Positions 36,497 to 44,233 of a DNA stretch of 64,000 nucleotides are shown piece by piece. Made by a program: the position numbers and the translations under genes. Source of the DNA: Nocardia puris (GTDB lineage Bacteria > Actinomycetota > Actinomycetes > Mycobacteriales > Mycobacteriaceae). The stretch lies in contig NZ_QNRE01000017.1 in NCBI RefSeq assembly GCF_003315035.1, positions 97,640 through 161,639 of the forward strand. The letters are read 5' to 3'. The notes under the pieces are model-generated. The model worked only from the letters and a program-made list of their open reading frames with translations, was not told where the DNA came from and searched no databases. The first letter of the stretch is position 1, and each line of letters starts with the position of its first letter.

Positions 36497-36533
36497 AAAG
36501 GCTCCGACCTGGTGGTATCAGGTCGGAGCCTTT
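36497..36533. terminator. Strong hairpin near left edge of island
   Basis: Perfect 15-bp inverted repeat AAAGGCTCCGACCTG / CAGGTCGGAGCCTTT with a 7-base loop. No gene ends directly beside it. It may be the last piece of core sequence before the lower-GC island. Confidence 0.75.
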
Positions 36534-36681
36534 GGCGGCCCTACTGACACAACGTTGGAACGAGGAGTTATGGGATGGACTAGCGAGGGTGCTGAACGGA
36601 CTGGCAGAGTGATAGTTGCCTTGCATGGCGCGAGAGGGAAACACTTGTAAGCGATCTACCGCCGAGAGAACAATCAGCCAT

Positions 36682-36739
36682 GACACGGGGTGAGCACTCC
36701 TTGGCCAATTCATAGATAGAAAGTGCTCACCCCGGTGTC
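36682..36739 (-). terminator. Large hairpin 3' of the Nudix gene
   Basis: A 17-bp stem with one bulged G (36682-36698 / 36722-36739) and a 23-base loop, two bases beyond the Nudix stop. The likely role is termination of the patatin-Nudix transcript, although the loop is larger than usual and a structured RNA cannot be excluded. Confidence 0.65.
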
Positions 36740-36741
36740 GA

Positions 36742-37272
36742 TCAGAACAGGCTTGACTGCTCAGCTGTACTTGCTGAGGGAGAAGTAAGTAAAAAATCCG
36801 TATGCCGTTCGCTCAGCACATCGATGAGGCGATCGAGGAAGGGGACTTGCCCTTTGACGAGCTTCTGCCTGGCTGTCTCTACATCGAACCATGCAGCGCG
36901 ATCGACTTCCGGGAACTCGGCCATTTTGCCAGATCCGCGCGGCCATTCCATCTCAAAAGTGTTGCTGGAGATATTGGAAGCGTCAAATTCTCCTTCGCGT
37001 GCAAAGGCAGTAATTTTCTTTCCACTTGGCTGTTTCAAAACATCGAGCGACAAAGTTGTTCCGGAAGGTGCTGGCCTACCCAATTCCTCATTGAATTCGC
37101 GCTCGGCAACCCCCAATGGATCGTCACCATCCTCATACTCACCCTTGGGGATTGACCATCCCTGAGCATCTTTCTTTGACCAGAAGGGGCCGCCCATGTG
37201 GACTACCAGCACCTCCAGAAGCTTATTGTCATTGATACGAAAGAGTAGCAGTCCGGCGCTGAGCTTGGCCAT
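36742..37272 (-). CDS. Nudix hydrolase, partner of patatin gene
   Basis: A 176-aa protein from ATG 37272 with GGGAGG five bases upstream. The Nudix box is residues 44-65: GEYEDGDDPLGVAEREFNEELG, matching GX5EX7REUXEEXGU except Asp50 for the first Glu; REFNEE metal ligands are intact. Families with this short layout hydrolyse dinucleotide polyphosphates, ADP-ribose or diphosphoinositols. It lies 54 bases downstream of the patatin gene, same strand, with similarly low GC, so probably one operon. It may control the nucleotide that triggers or antagonises the patatin; that is inference. Confidence 0.85.
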   Translation of the reverse strand: MAKLSAGLLLFRINDNKLLEVLVVHMGGPFWSKKDAQGWSIPKGEYEDGDDPLGVAEREFNEELGRPAPSGTTLSLDVLKQPSGKKITAFAREGEFDASNISSNTFEMEWPRGSGKMAEFPEVDRAAWFDVETARQKLVKGQVPFLDRLIDVLSERHTDFLLTSPSASTAEQSSLF

Positions 37273-37326
37273 TTCATCCTCCCAATTAGTTTTCCTACCA
37301 ATATAGTAACACTGGGGTATGACAAG

Positions 37327-38883
37327 TTACGAGACTTCGTCGCCATCGGCGATTAGCTCCAGGTATGCTCGTCGAAGCATTTTGTAGAAATCGCTGCCTG
37401 CGCTGACCTCAAATCCAAAAGATGCAATCATCGGCGTCTTGTAAGCCTTAGTTTCTAGCTGAATCTTTCCGTTCTCGCCATGAATATCGATCATAATGGC
37501 GCTAGCCGAGGGCAGAGTATTGTGGCAGACAAGTTTGAAACGTCCGCGCATCTCGGGCGTAAGTTGAGCCTTGAACTGTACGACTCTATCCACAAGACTT
37601 TGAATCTGAGGCTTTAATTGTTCGCCCGTAAAATTGATATTTGGAGCTACGGTATCCATTAGATACTGAGCTTCAGGATTAAGAAGCGATAAGGTAACGC
37701 GAACGCCTCGATCTGCACGCGAAAGCATCTCCTGAAATGTCTCAAGGATGCTTTCTAGAGTATCCCCTGTCATAAGGTTCACGCTCACAAGGGTCAAGTC
37801 TTCCTGAGCTGAAGATATGTACGATGTAATAGACTCTCGACCTTCTCGGAACTCCCCATAGAACTTGCGAGACGGGATAAATGCGGTCACATTTGCGGCT
37901 GCCACACCGGCCAATGTCGACCACGGGACGCCCGCGATCTCCTTTGCCCATGGACCGGCATCGGGCCGGTAGTCAAGAAGCCCCCGTAATTTTTCGACGT
38001 TACGATCAAACTCCGCGTCGCTAAGACCAGGAAGGATATCTAACGCGGCGCGATGATCATCCAAGGATATCCACTTTGTCAAAATTGGATTTACTTCCAG
38101 ATATCGCTGAGATGGGATACTTTCCTCGATCGAGTCGCGCACTTGCCATTCTTGTAGTGCGGGCACGACATCCGTCAAGAATTGAAGGGTGTTCAAGCTG
38201 AGCGGTCTAGTCTCTGAGAGAATCTTGAGTGTCTCGCCTTTTGGTATTCGTCCTGTGCACAATGAGAACACAACGATATCGCTTGGATCTTTCCCGTGTG
38301 AAATAAGATGTCGCAGTGCAACTTGGCATGGATTATTCGCCCAAAGGCCGCCATCGAGATATGTGCGCGTATCTGTGCCGACCATTCGCGGTGGAAAATA
38401 GGTAGGTGCAGCTGCGCTCGCTAACGCCACATCAACCAAACGGGCATCACGATCGGCTTTTGTGAACAGTCGACCCTCGTAGTTGTCCGCTATGGAGCTG
38501 GTTATGAAAATATCAATATCCACATCACCCACTCGTTTATCACCCAACTGCTTTTCGAGCTGCTTTATCAGCTCATCAGGACGATAGCGAGAGCCTCTTC
38601 GTATCAAGCCGAATCGACGAGGCTTAAAGATGCTTGCCGCGTAGTCCTGATACAGACTGTAGATATTCGAAGCCGGTTTGCCAGAGGCAAGCGCTAGACC
38701 CACTAGCGCCCCGGTAGATGTAGCTGCGATTCCATCAAATACTTGCGCCGCCGACTGCCGTGTTTGCTCCTCGAATCGCTGTAGAAATCGAGCCTGAAAT
38801 ACTCCCCGCACGCCACCTCCAGGTAGAGACAGCAACCGATACGGGCGCGGTTGCGATTGGATACCTTCAAGCGATGTCGTCAC
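37327..38883 (-). CDS. Patatin-like phospholipase with C-terminal sensor-like domain
   Basis: About 518 aa from GTG 38883 (GAGG five bases upstream; GTG 38913 would add 10 residues). Patatin domain in residues 15-330: oxyanion loop LPGGGVRGVF (22-27), nucleophile elbow ATSTGAL (Ser56) and the dyad Asp in YLDGGLWANNP (Asp177). So catalysis of lipid hydrolysis is expected. The C-terminal ~190 residues (from YGEFREGRESITSYISS) form an alternating alpha/beta domain with VRVTLSLLNPEAQYLMD and AIMIDIHGENGKIQLETKAY, reminiscent of degenerate PLD-like sensor domains. Codon use is AT-richer than flanking genes. Patatins are effectors in CBASS (CapV), but no cyclase is present; the Nudix gene is the only partner. 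Confidence 0.88.
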   Translation of the reverse strand: MTTSLEGIQSQPRPYRLLSLPGGGVRGVFQARFLQRFEEQTRQSAAQVFDGIAATSTGALVGLALASGKPASNIYSLYQDYAASIFKPRRFGLIRRGSRYRPDELIKQLEKQLGDKRVGDVDIDIFITSSIADNYEGRLFTKADRDARLVDVALASAAAPTYFPPRMVGTDTRTYLDGGLWANNPCQVALRHLISHGKDPSDIVVFSLCTGRIPKGETLKILSETRPLSLNTLQFLTDVVPALQEWQVRDSIEESIPSQRYLEVNPILTKWISLDDHRAALDILPGLSDAEFDRNVEKLRGLLDYRPDAGPWAKEIAGVPWSTLAGVAAANVTAFIPSRKFYGEFREGRESITSYISSAQEDLTLVSVNLMTGDTLESILETFQEMLSRADRGVRVTLSLLNPEAQYLMDTVAPNINFTGEQLKPQIQSLVDRVVQFKAQLTPEMRGRFKLVCHNTLPSASAIMIDIHGENGKIQLETKAYKTPMIASFGFEVSAGSDFYKMLRRAYLELIADGDEVS

Positions 38884-38965
38884 GGAAACCTCGACTTCAG
38901 TGAGCTGGCACACAGCAAGCGGACAGGGTGGGTCCAGATTGTAGTGTGCTAGCTTGTCGAGATCC

Positions 38966-39331
38966 TCAGTGCGTCATCCGCCCCGAATCCGGCACCACGC
39001 GTCCGGCCTCGATGAGCACCTGGAAGGCGACAGCCTTCCGGGCGCAGCCGTCCAGGCGGCACAGACGGTGGATTTGCATGTCACGGTGCGCTTCATCGGG
39101 CGTGAGGAAATGCTTGGGTGCATCGTGTGTCCATGAGCTGGGCCAGATCGGCGAAGCGGCGTCGGCCGGCGACTGTGTCGATCCGGGATTCCTGTCCGGC
39201 GCCAGCCTGTCTGGGCTCACGCTATCGGGATCGCGGCTCAGGCTGGTCGCCATCACCATGACACTGACCAGCAGCGCAATCGCCGCAACACCAGCGATTC
39301 CGGCAAGAAGCAGATTCAGCCAAGTCGACAT
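38966..39331 (-). CDS. Small membrane protein with HxxxCxxxxC domain
   Basis: 121 aa from ATG 39331. A transmembrane helix (LLLAGIAGVAAIALLVSVMVMA), a Pro/Ser-rich linker, then TPDEAHRDMQIHRLCRLDGC, ARKAVAFQVLIEAGRVVPD. This C-terminal domain is shared with the protein encoded just upstream (39347-39565): H-x3-C-x4-C followed by a helix and EAG-x-x-VP. Cys and His spacing could bind zinc. Likely co-transcribed with its paralogue. Function unknown. Confidence 0.7.
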   Translation of the reverse strand: MSTWLNLLLAGIAGVAAIALLVSVMVMATSLSRDPDSVSPDRLAPDRNPGSTQSPADAASPIWPSSWTHDAPKHFLTPDEAHRDMQIHRLCRLDGCARKAVAFQVLIEAGRVVPDSGRMTH

Positions 39332-39346
39332 CGAAGCTGCCCACTC

Positions 39347-39565
39347 TCACCGCGGTTTCGTACTACTCGGCACCAGGCATCCGGCCTCGACGAGCGCGTC
39401 CAGTGCTGCCGCCTTGCGCGGGCACCGGTTTGCTCGGCAGGCCACATGGAACTGCATGACCAAGTGAGCCTGGTCGGCGGTGAACGGGATCGACGGTGAC
39501 TGATGAGCTTCCTGCTGAACAATCGCGATGGGGTGGTTCGTCGCAGGTGAATTGGCGGTAGTCAC
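39347..39565 (-). CDS. Small soluble protein with HxxxCxxxxC domain
   Basis: 72 aa from GTG 39565 with GGAGG six bases upstream. After a variable start it carries TADQAHLVMQFHVACRANRC, PRKAAALDALVEAGCLVPS, the same domain as the 38966 protein but without a membrane anchor. 15 bases separate the two genes. Small proteins of this type occur beside XRE-TPR regulators in Nocardia and Streptomyces; here one is divergent at 39820. Function unknown. Confidence 0.7.
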   Translation of the reverse strand: MTTANSPATNHPIAIVQQEAHQSPSIPFTADQAHLVMQFHVACRANRCPRKAAALDALVEAGCLVPSSTKPR

Positions 39566-39819
39566 TGAAATCCTCCGTGGCAGAGCAAAGAATCGGCGAA
39601 ACGGGCGGAGATACCCGGCACCGGGGGCGTCTCGCCACCGGCCTGCCACTCTGGCGGGTCAGTGCGCCGGATGAGGGGGTTCGGCGTCAGCCCGGTGCCG
39701 GGTACCGCTATTGACCTTGGCCCACAAGCCGTTTCGCTCGGACTGGGCGTTTGTTGGGGTACTGTTGGCTTAAAGCCGGGGTTTGCCCAGGTCAGGGTCG
39801 AAAATGCAGGGAGGGGCGG

Positions 39820-41163
39820 ATGGTACGAGGGCGGGAATGGACGGGGTTTGAAGCAGCCGCGTTGCAGGAGGCTATGAGGAAGTCAGTGCGTGACTTCGCG
39901 GCGCTGCTCGGTGTGGATACCACCACGATCGCCAACTGGCGGAGCGGTCTCGGGGGTGTGATCCCTCGGTCGGCGACTCAGGCGATTTTGGATACGACGC
40001 TGGAGCGGCGGGCAACGGCGGAGGATCGGGAGCGGTTTGAGCAAATTGTCGGTGAAGGGGAACGCGCTTGGCGTGCCCGGCATCCGTCCGCCGTCCGGCA
40101 GGATGAAGTGTCCGCAGCGTCAATCACAGTGACCACAGCGACAAGTAGCAGCGATGTCTTTGAACCTCCGGCGGAGATTGTCCGGCGGATGAGCAGACTG
40201 CACGCCTTCGACGTTGACGAGGCGGTCATCGATGTCATCGACGTGGCGTTTGGGGATGTGCTAGGTCGCTACGAACTGGAGGGGCCGGTTCGTCTGGCGC
40301 CCAAGGTACATTCCCTGCGCCAGGAGGTCAATTCACTGCTGGAGCAGTGCCGTCAGCCGGTTCAGTTGCAACGCCTGTACAGATTGGACGGACAGCTTGC
40401 GGGTGCACTCGGCTATATGGCGGTCAACCGCGGGCAGTTCCACGCCGCGAACATGTATAGCCGGGAAGCGCTGAGGATCGCCGAGTTTATTCGGGATGTT
40501 GAGCTGCAAGCGTGGGTCAAAGGGACGCAGAGCTTCTGCGCCTACTACCGCGCGGAGTACACGACTGCGGTTGGACTTGCCGAGGAAGGAATTCGGCTCG
40601 CGGGCGATACTGCACAGGCGATCCGCCTCTACACGAACGGATTAGCCCGAGCGCTGGGAAAGATCGGAGATGTGAACGGTGTCGAACGCGCAGTTGAGGC
40701 GGCGATGTCAATCGCTTCGTCCATCAAGACGCCGCCCGGCCTGACCCCGGCATTGTCGTTCGTGCCGTATAGCGAGGCACGATTGAAAGCCAACGCGGCC
40801 ACGGCGTATCTCTCAGCTGGCGACTACGAGCAGACACTCACGTACGGTCGGCAGGTTGAAGCACACGTCAATGCATCGGACTCGGTATGGAGCCGTTCGC
40901 TGGTTCGCCTGGATGTAGCCACAGCACTGGTGCATCAGCCTGATCGCGACGTCGAACATGCGATGGATCTCGGCGTCGAAGCGCTCAACGCTTCTCAGGA
41001 TCGGCCCATCCGGTCGGTGTGGCAGCGTGCTCACGACCTCGCCGACGTCGTGACGATTGTTGACGCCCGCAAGGTCAAGGACTACGCGGATGAACTGCGC
41101 GAATGGTCAGCCAAAGCACGAACGGCTGCGGCACCTGACAGTGCTACGGCCGAAGAGAGATGA
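39820..41163 (+). CDS. XRE-type HTH regulator with TPR-like C-terminal domain
   Basis: 447 aa from ATG 39820 (GGGAGGGG upstream). N-terminal HTH (LQEAMRKSVRDFAALLGVDTTTIANWRSG, residues 15-45). The rest is helical pairs characteristic of TPR arrays (MAVNRGQFHAANMYSREALR, YYRAEYTTAVGLAEEGIRLA, AYLSAGDYEQTLTYGRQVE, spaced about 40 residues). Such regulators often sense peptides or small metabolites. It is divergent from the two Cys-motif genes, so is a probable regulator of them, and its 3' end overlaps the convergent 2H gene by 20 bases. Confidence 0.85.
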   Translation: MVRGREWTGFEAAALQEAMRKSVRDFAALLGVDTTTIANWRSGLGGVIPRSATQAILDTTLERRATAEDRERFEQIVGEGERAWRARHPSAVRQDEVSAASITVTTATSSSDVFEPPAEIVRRMSRLHAFDVDEAVIDVIDVAFGDVLGRYELEGPVRLAPKVHSLRQEVNSLLEQCRQPVQLQRLYRLDGQLAGALGYMAVNRGQFHAANMYSREALRIAEFIRDVELQAWVKGTQSFCAYYRAEYTTAVGLAEEGIRLAGDTAQAIRLYTNGLARALGKIGDVNGVERAVEAAMSIASSIKTPPGLTPALSFVPYSEARLKANAATAYLSAGDYEQTLTYGRQVEAHVNASDSVWSRSLVRLDVATALVHQPDRDVEHAMDLGVEALNASQDRPIRSVWQRAHDLADVVTIVDARKVKDYADELREWSAKARTAAAPDSATAEER

Positions 41164-41911
41164 CCGCGCACTCATCCCACTCGTAGCCGTGATCGGTGCG
41201 CCATAGCCTCACCAGCTGGACGGCGTCCACCAGCACGGTCGCGGGTGGCAAGTCGCGCAGTGCCGCAATCTCTCTGATGACCGGTGTCGCGTCGCGCGGC
41301 GTCTTGTTGTAGGCAATGCCGAGGTGCGGGCGAAATCGGGAGGTCGGCTTCGGCCGGAACTCTGGTCGCACTGTGGCAAGACTTGCGGTGAGTCGAGCGT
41401 GCAGATCAACCAAGCGATCCCAGGGTGTCACCGAGAAGCGAATCGCGCTGGGCGAACCAGCCAGCGGGCCAACATCCAGCGAAAATGCATCTACCTCGGC
41501 CAACTGTTCGGCGGCAGTTGCGACGACGGCCTCCATCTCGGATGCCGTGATGTCTTCGGCCGCACCCACTTTCACGACGGTCAGGTGAAGGCCCTCAGCC
41601 GGCACCAAGTTCAGATGCGTCGCGTCAAGGCGTGACCGACACTGCTCGACAAGACGCACGAGCGCCGGATCGGTGAAGGTCAAATACCAGTAGTAGGCGG
41701 CGTAATCTGGCTCCCAGACCTTCCGCGTCCAATGGTCGTCAAGCCGAGGCAACCTCTGGAACGCTTGCCAATCGTTAGTACGAATCGTTTCGGCATCCGT
41801 CAGTGAGGTGGGGCGCTCAGGAGGGAACGCTGTACCACCAACCGATCCGTCCTCCACCCCTGCCACAGTCACAGGAACATGCAGGTCGGTGATGTCGAGA
41901 GGGCCGGTCAC
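41144..41911 (-). CDS. 2H phosphoesterase (2'-5' RNA ligase-like)
   Basis: 255 aa, GTG start at 41911. Residues 70-255 form a 2H domain: WYLTFTDPALVRLVEQCRSR, first motif GLHLTVVKVG (HLT), and second motif RFRPHLGIAYN (HLG in place of HxT/S). These enzymes cleave 2',5' or cyclic phosphodiesters in nucleotides or RNA. The altered second motif may shift activity. The first ~60 residues are an extension. In the same neighbourhood as an HTH-TPR regulator, as in other actinobacterial accessory loci. Confidence 0.75.
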   Translation of the reverse strand: MTGPLDITDLHVPVTVAGVEDGSVGGTAFPPERPTSLTDAETIRTNDWQAFQRLPRLDDHWTRKVWEPDYAAYYWYLTFTDPALVRLVEQCRSRLDATHLNLVPAEGLHLTVVKVGAAEDITASEMEAVVATAAEQLAEVDAFSLDVGPLAGSPSAIRFSVTPWDRLVDLHARLTASLATVRPEFRPKPTSRFRPHLGIAYNKTPRDATPVIREIAALRDLPPATVLVDAVQLVRLWRTDHGYEWDECAVISLRP

Positions 41912-42121
41912 AGCGCTGAGTCTAGATGAAAGATCAAGATTCGGTCTTTCCGCTTCTTCGCGGCTGGGAATCGCGGAAGTGGCGGTATGTTGTTGGTCAG
42001 CAGTGTTACTGACCGCCTTGCGTGCCGTCGCTCTTGACGACGAACAACCCGCTGGAGCTGCCTGATTTCGGTAGGTTCCAGCGAGCTGTTCGTCTACTCG
42101 TGGTGGCGAAGTGCCGTCGGG

Positions 42122-42406
42122 TCAGAACTTCGGCAAGTTGAGCAGGTTGTTCCTCGGATCACCATCCGGCCGAGTCTGGAGATACTTCGGCCGACCGTTG
42201 CCCGGCGTCTTCACCTCAACCGTGGCAGGCTTCGTTCCCGGCTGTTGGACGTAGGCGTGACCGCCTTTGTCTTCGATCCAGGTGACGAGTGTCGCTTTGG
42301 TGCTGGTATCGGACTTGCCGGTCCCATCTTCGATCCATTCGAGCGACTGAATGTGCTCGTGTGTGATGCCACTTTCGAGGTGGATTCTAGTGATACGGAT
42401 GGCCAT
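42122..42406 (-). CDS. DUF3892 domain protein
   Basis: 94 aa from ATG 42406 with GGAG five bases upstream. It begins MAIRITRIHLESGITHEHIQ, followed by SLEWIEDGTGKSD, and ends YLQTRPDGDPRNNLLNLPKF, the pattern of DUF3892 (small, beta-rich, one domain). Members occur on plasmids and islands and have no known function. Monocistronic. Confidence 0.85.
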   Translation of the reverse strand: MAIRITRIHLESGITHEHIQSLEWIEDGTGKSDTSTKATLVTWIEDKGGHAYVQQPGTKPATVEVKTPGNGRPKYLQTRPDGDPRNNLLNLPKF

Positions 42407-43163
42407 GAGGTCTCCGTCCTTCCGGTTGGGCTGACGGAGATGCCGGGGTAGGCATCTCCGAGCACGTCCAGAACCGGAGACTTCCCAGCAAACTGGCGCG
42501 TTTAATTAGCGCAGCGCTACGACTCTTGGTAGTTTCGTGGCCTGCCCTAGGCAAGCAGATCCACGTTGACCACGGAGCGGAAGCCCGACCAGGGGTTTCG
42601 ACTCCGTGGTCGCGTGCTTGGCACAGCATATACCCGACTAATGACACGTATGTAAGTCCACGTCTACCAGCTCATTTGCGATCTGTGGATGAATCTATCA
42701 ACAGGCTGTGGATAGATCGTGCCTTCGAACCGTTGTTCGATCATTTCTCCAGTCGCAGGCTGTGGATACTGGTCGGTAACTTCCAATTGTGAGATGAATC
42801 ACTCCTCTTCCAAACCGGCTCCCGCAGTGCTAAGCAAACGCTTGGTTTCCGGCGATGATGTGAAGCAGATCGGAAGAAGCGATGGCCGGATCAAACAGAA
42901 AGCCGGTCAGGAGTGACCGCTTCGCCCGCCCGCATCACGTCGTCTTCCGTTTCACGGCTTGCCCTTGTCACGGCGCGGAACCAGGCGCGTTCGTGCAACG
43001 ACTGATGCGGGTATCCCGCATCTCTTCTGGTTGCTGAACGCGGCAGCAGCAGGGGCACCTGTTCAACAGACTCCGACGCTTCGACCCAGCGGCATCCGCC
43101 GTGACGAGCGCCCTTCACCACGACGCTGAGGGCGCACCGGCATTCGCTGTCAGGCAGTGTCCT
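42407..43163. other. Gene-poor part of the island
   Basis: About 750 bases without a supported gene on either strand; short frames lack Shine-Dalgarno and motifs. It contains three DnaA-box-like TGTGGAT sequences (listed separately) and otherwise no recognised element. Confidence 0.5.
42684..42769 (+). repeat. Three TGTGGAT direct repeats (DnaA-box/iteron-like)
   Basis: TGTGGATGA at 42684, TGTGGATAG at 42707 and TGTGGATAC at 42761, all in one orientation; the last two are preceded by the same CAGGC. The complement (N)TATCCACA matches the bacterial DnaA box. In a mobile island this could be a relic replication origin. Confidence 0.45.
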
Positions 43164-43202
43164 GTGGTGCCCGCAAGGGCACCATCATTCGGCTACCGCA
43201 AG
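43164..43202 (+). repeat. 39-bp direct repeat, copy 1
   Basis: Contains the hairpin GGTGCCC/GGGCACC followed by ATCATTCGGCT. The second copy lies at 44449-44487 with five mismatches. The pair brackets the 43289 and 43559 genes. Confidence 0.85.
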
Positions 43203-43288
43203 ACGGCATCCAGCGAGGTGGATGAGGGTTTGCAGGTGGGGGCGAAGGGGTGGTCGAGCGGGGGAGGCTGAAGTTCTGTTGGCGATAG
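43203..43288. other. Short intergenic segment inside the repeat-bracketed unit
   Basis: Nothing recognised between repeat copy 1 and the 3' end of the CxxC protein gene. Confidence 0.4.
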
Positions 43289-43528
43289 CTACCAGCCTGT
43301 GCTGCCTGACCGAAGGTCCTTCACCGCGCCTTCAACGACCGCACATGGCCACGGCTGTGCGCATGCATCACACGTCGCGCCCTGTTCGGAGTTGTGGTCT
43401 CGCAGAATCTTCTGAGTCGTGCTCCACCAGGCCGCTTTCGGCCCCTTGTTCAACGGGTCGGCAAGAAGGTCAGCGACCTTGCGCAGCGCCCATCGATAGG
43501 TATCAGGGGTGATCTCGTCGGTTGGCAT
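43289..43528 (-). CDS. Small CxxC/WPC-motif protein
   Basis: 79 aa from ATG 43528. Helical start (ITPDTYRWALRKVADLLADPL), then DHNSEQGATCDACAQPWPCAVV near residues 45-65. The C-x2-C ... W-P-C pattern is common in small actinobacterial proteins carried on islands and phages and suggests a zinc knuckle. It runs in the same direction as the DUF2441-like gene, 30 bases downstream of it, so the two may be one operon. Confidence 0.6.
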   Translation of the reverse strand: MPTDEITPDTYRWALRKVADLLADPLNKGPKAAWWSTTQKILRDHNSEQGATCDACAQPWPCAVVEGAVKDLRSGSTGW

Positions 43529-43558
43529 GGCGACAAGTATGTCTTGGGAGTGGGGTCG

Positions 43559-44098
43559 CTACCCCACCGCCCGCACTACCTGCACCGGCCCACTCAGTAG
43601 AATTTCCCAGACCGGCGGGCCGCACAAGGCCAGCACGCGGGAGCGGTCGTAGTCTTCGGTCTGAAGCCAAAAGATCTGTGCCAGTTGCCGGACATCCCCG
43701 GTTCTGGGTGTGGCATGCAGCAGAGCCATGTCGGCCCGGAATCCCGTCTCCTTGGTCTCGACCTCCCAGATCGTTCCGCACTTCTTCTCTGACTGGAACT
43801 GGCGTGCATCCTCCAAACTCTCGAACGCGAAGAAGGATCGCAAACATGATGGAGCGTGAGGGAATTCGTACAATCGCACCAACTCCCAAAGCAGTTCAAG
43901 CCCAGTATCCTGACTGACCGCAAATCGGTCCTCGCCGTTTTCGTTGACGATCTTGATCTGAAAGGTTCCATTCAGATATTGCTCGCCGTGACTGGAAAAT
44001 CCATCCGGGAACCACCTTGGCGACGAGTTGCGCGAGCGTTCAATAACGTGACCCTCGCGGAAGTGACCGGCTCGATCGAGGTGGTAGTACGTTGGCAT
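43559..44098 (-). CDS. DUF2441-like protein (possible ADP-ribosyltransferase fold)
   Basis: 179 aa from ATG 44098, chosen because PTYYHLDRAGHFREGHVIE is the conserved N-terminus; the frame stays open to ATG 44209, adding 37 residues of unclear status. Later motifs: SSHGEQYLNG, LELLWELVRLYEFPHAPSCLRSFFAFESLEDARQF. An N-terminal YYH(V/L)-x-R, followed by a mid-protein block with conserved R-S and ending in E-W type motifs, is seen in DUF2441, which I recall as related to ADP-ribosyltransferases. That link is tentative. The neighbouring CxxC gene may be its partner. Confidence 0.5.
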   Translation of the reverse strand: MPTYYHLDRAGHFREGHVIERSRNSSPRWFPDGFSSHGEQYLNGTFQIKIVNENGEDRFAVSQDTGLELLWELVRLYEFPHAPSCLRSFFAFESLEDARQFQSEKKCGTIWEVETKETGFRADMALLHATPRTGDVRQLAQIFWLQTEDYDRSRVLALCGPPVWEILLSGPVQVVRAVG

Positions 44099-44212
44099 GG
44101 TGTTCCGTTCTGGCGGTACGGCTTCGGTGAGGCGCAGCCCATCCAGGTGGATCTGGTTGCGACCTCGTTCGGGAACGTACGCCACCGCACCGACAAGCTT
44201 GCCGCGCATCTG

Positions 44213-44233
44213 TAGTGCTCCAATGGAGCACTA
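44213..44233. promoter_or_regulatory. 21-bp palindrome upstream of DUF2441-like gene
   Basis: TAGTGCTCCA-A-TGGAGCACTA: ten perfect base pairs around one central base, 115 bases upstream of the preferred start at 44098 and just before the alternative start at 44209. It is a probable operator for an unidentified dimeric regulator. Confidence 0.6.

Noticed and set aside
36541..36741. Possible structured RNA next to the patatin-Nudix module
   Set aside because: Apart from the hairpin at 36682-36739, which is placed as a terminator, no conserved RNA motif is seen and no reverse transcriptase or other RNA-dependent gene is nearby.
36742..38883. Canonical CBASS operon
   Set aside because: No CD-NTase/cGAS-like, Cap2/Cap3 or HORMA/TRIP13 gene in the neighbourhood.
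42868..42882. AGATCGGAAGA similar to a sequencing-adapter start
   Set aside because: The following bases diverge from the adapter and the context is continuous genomic sequence.
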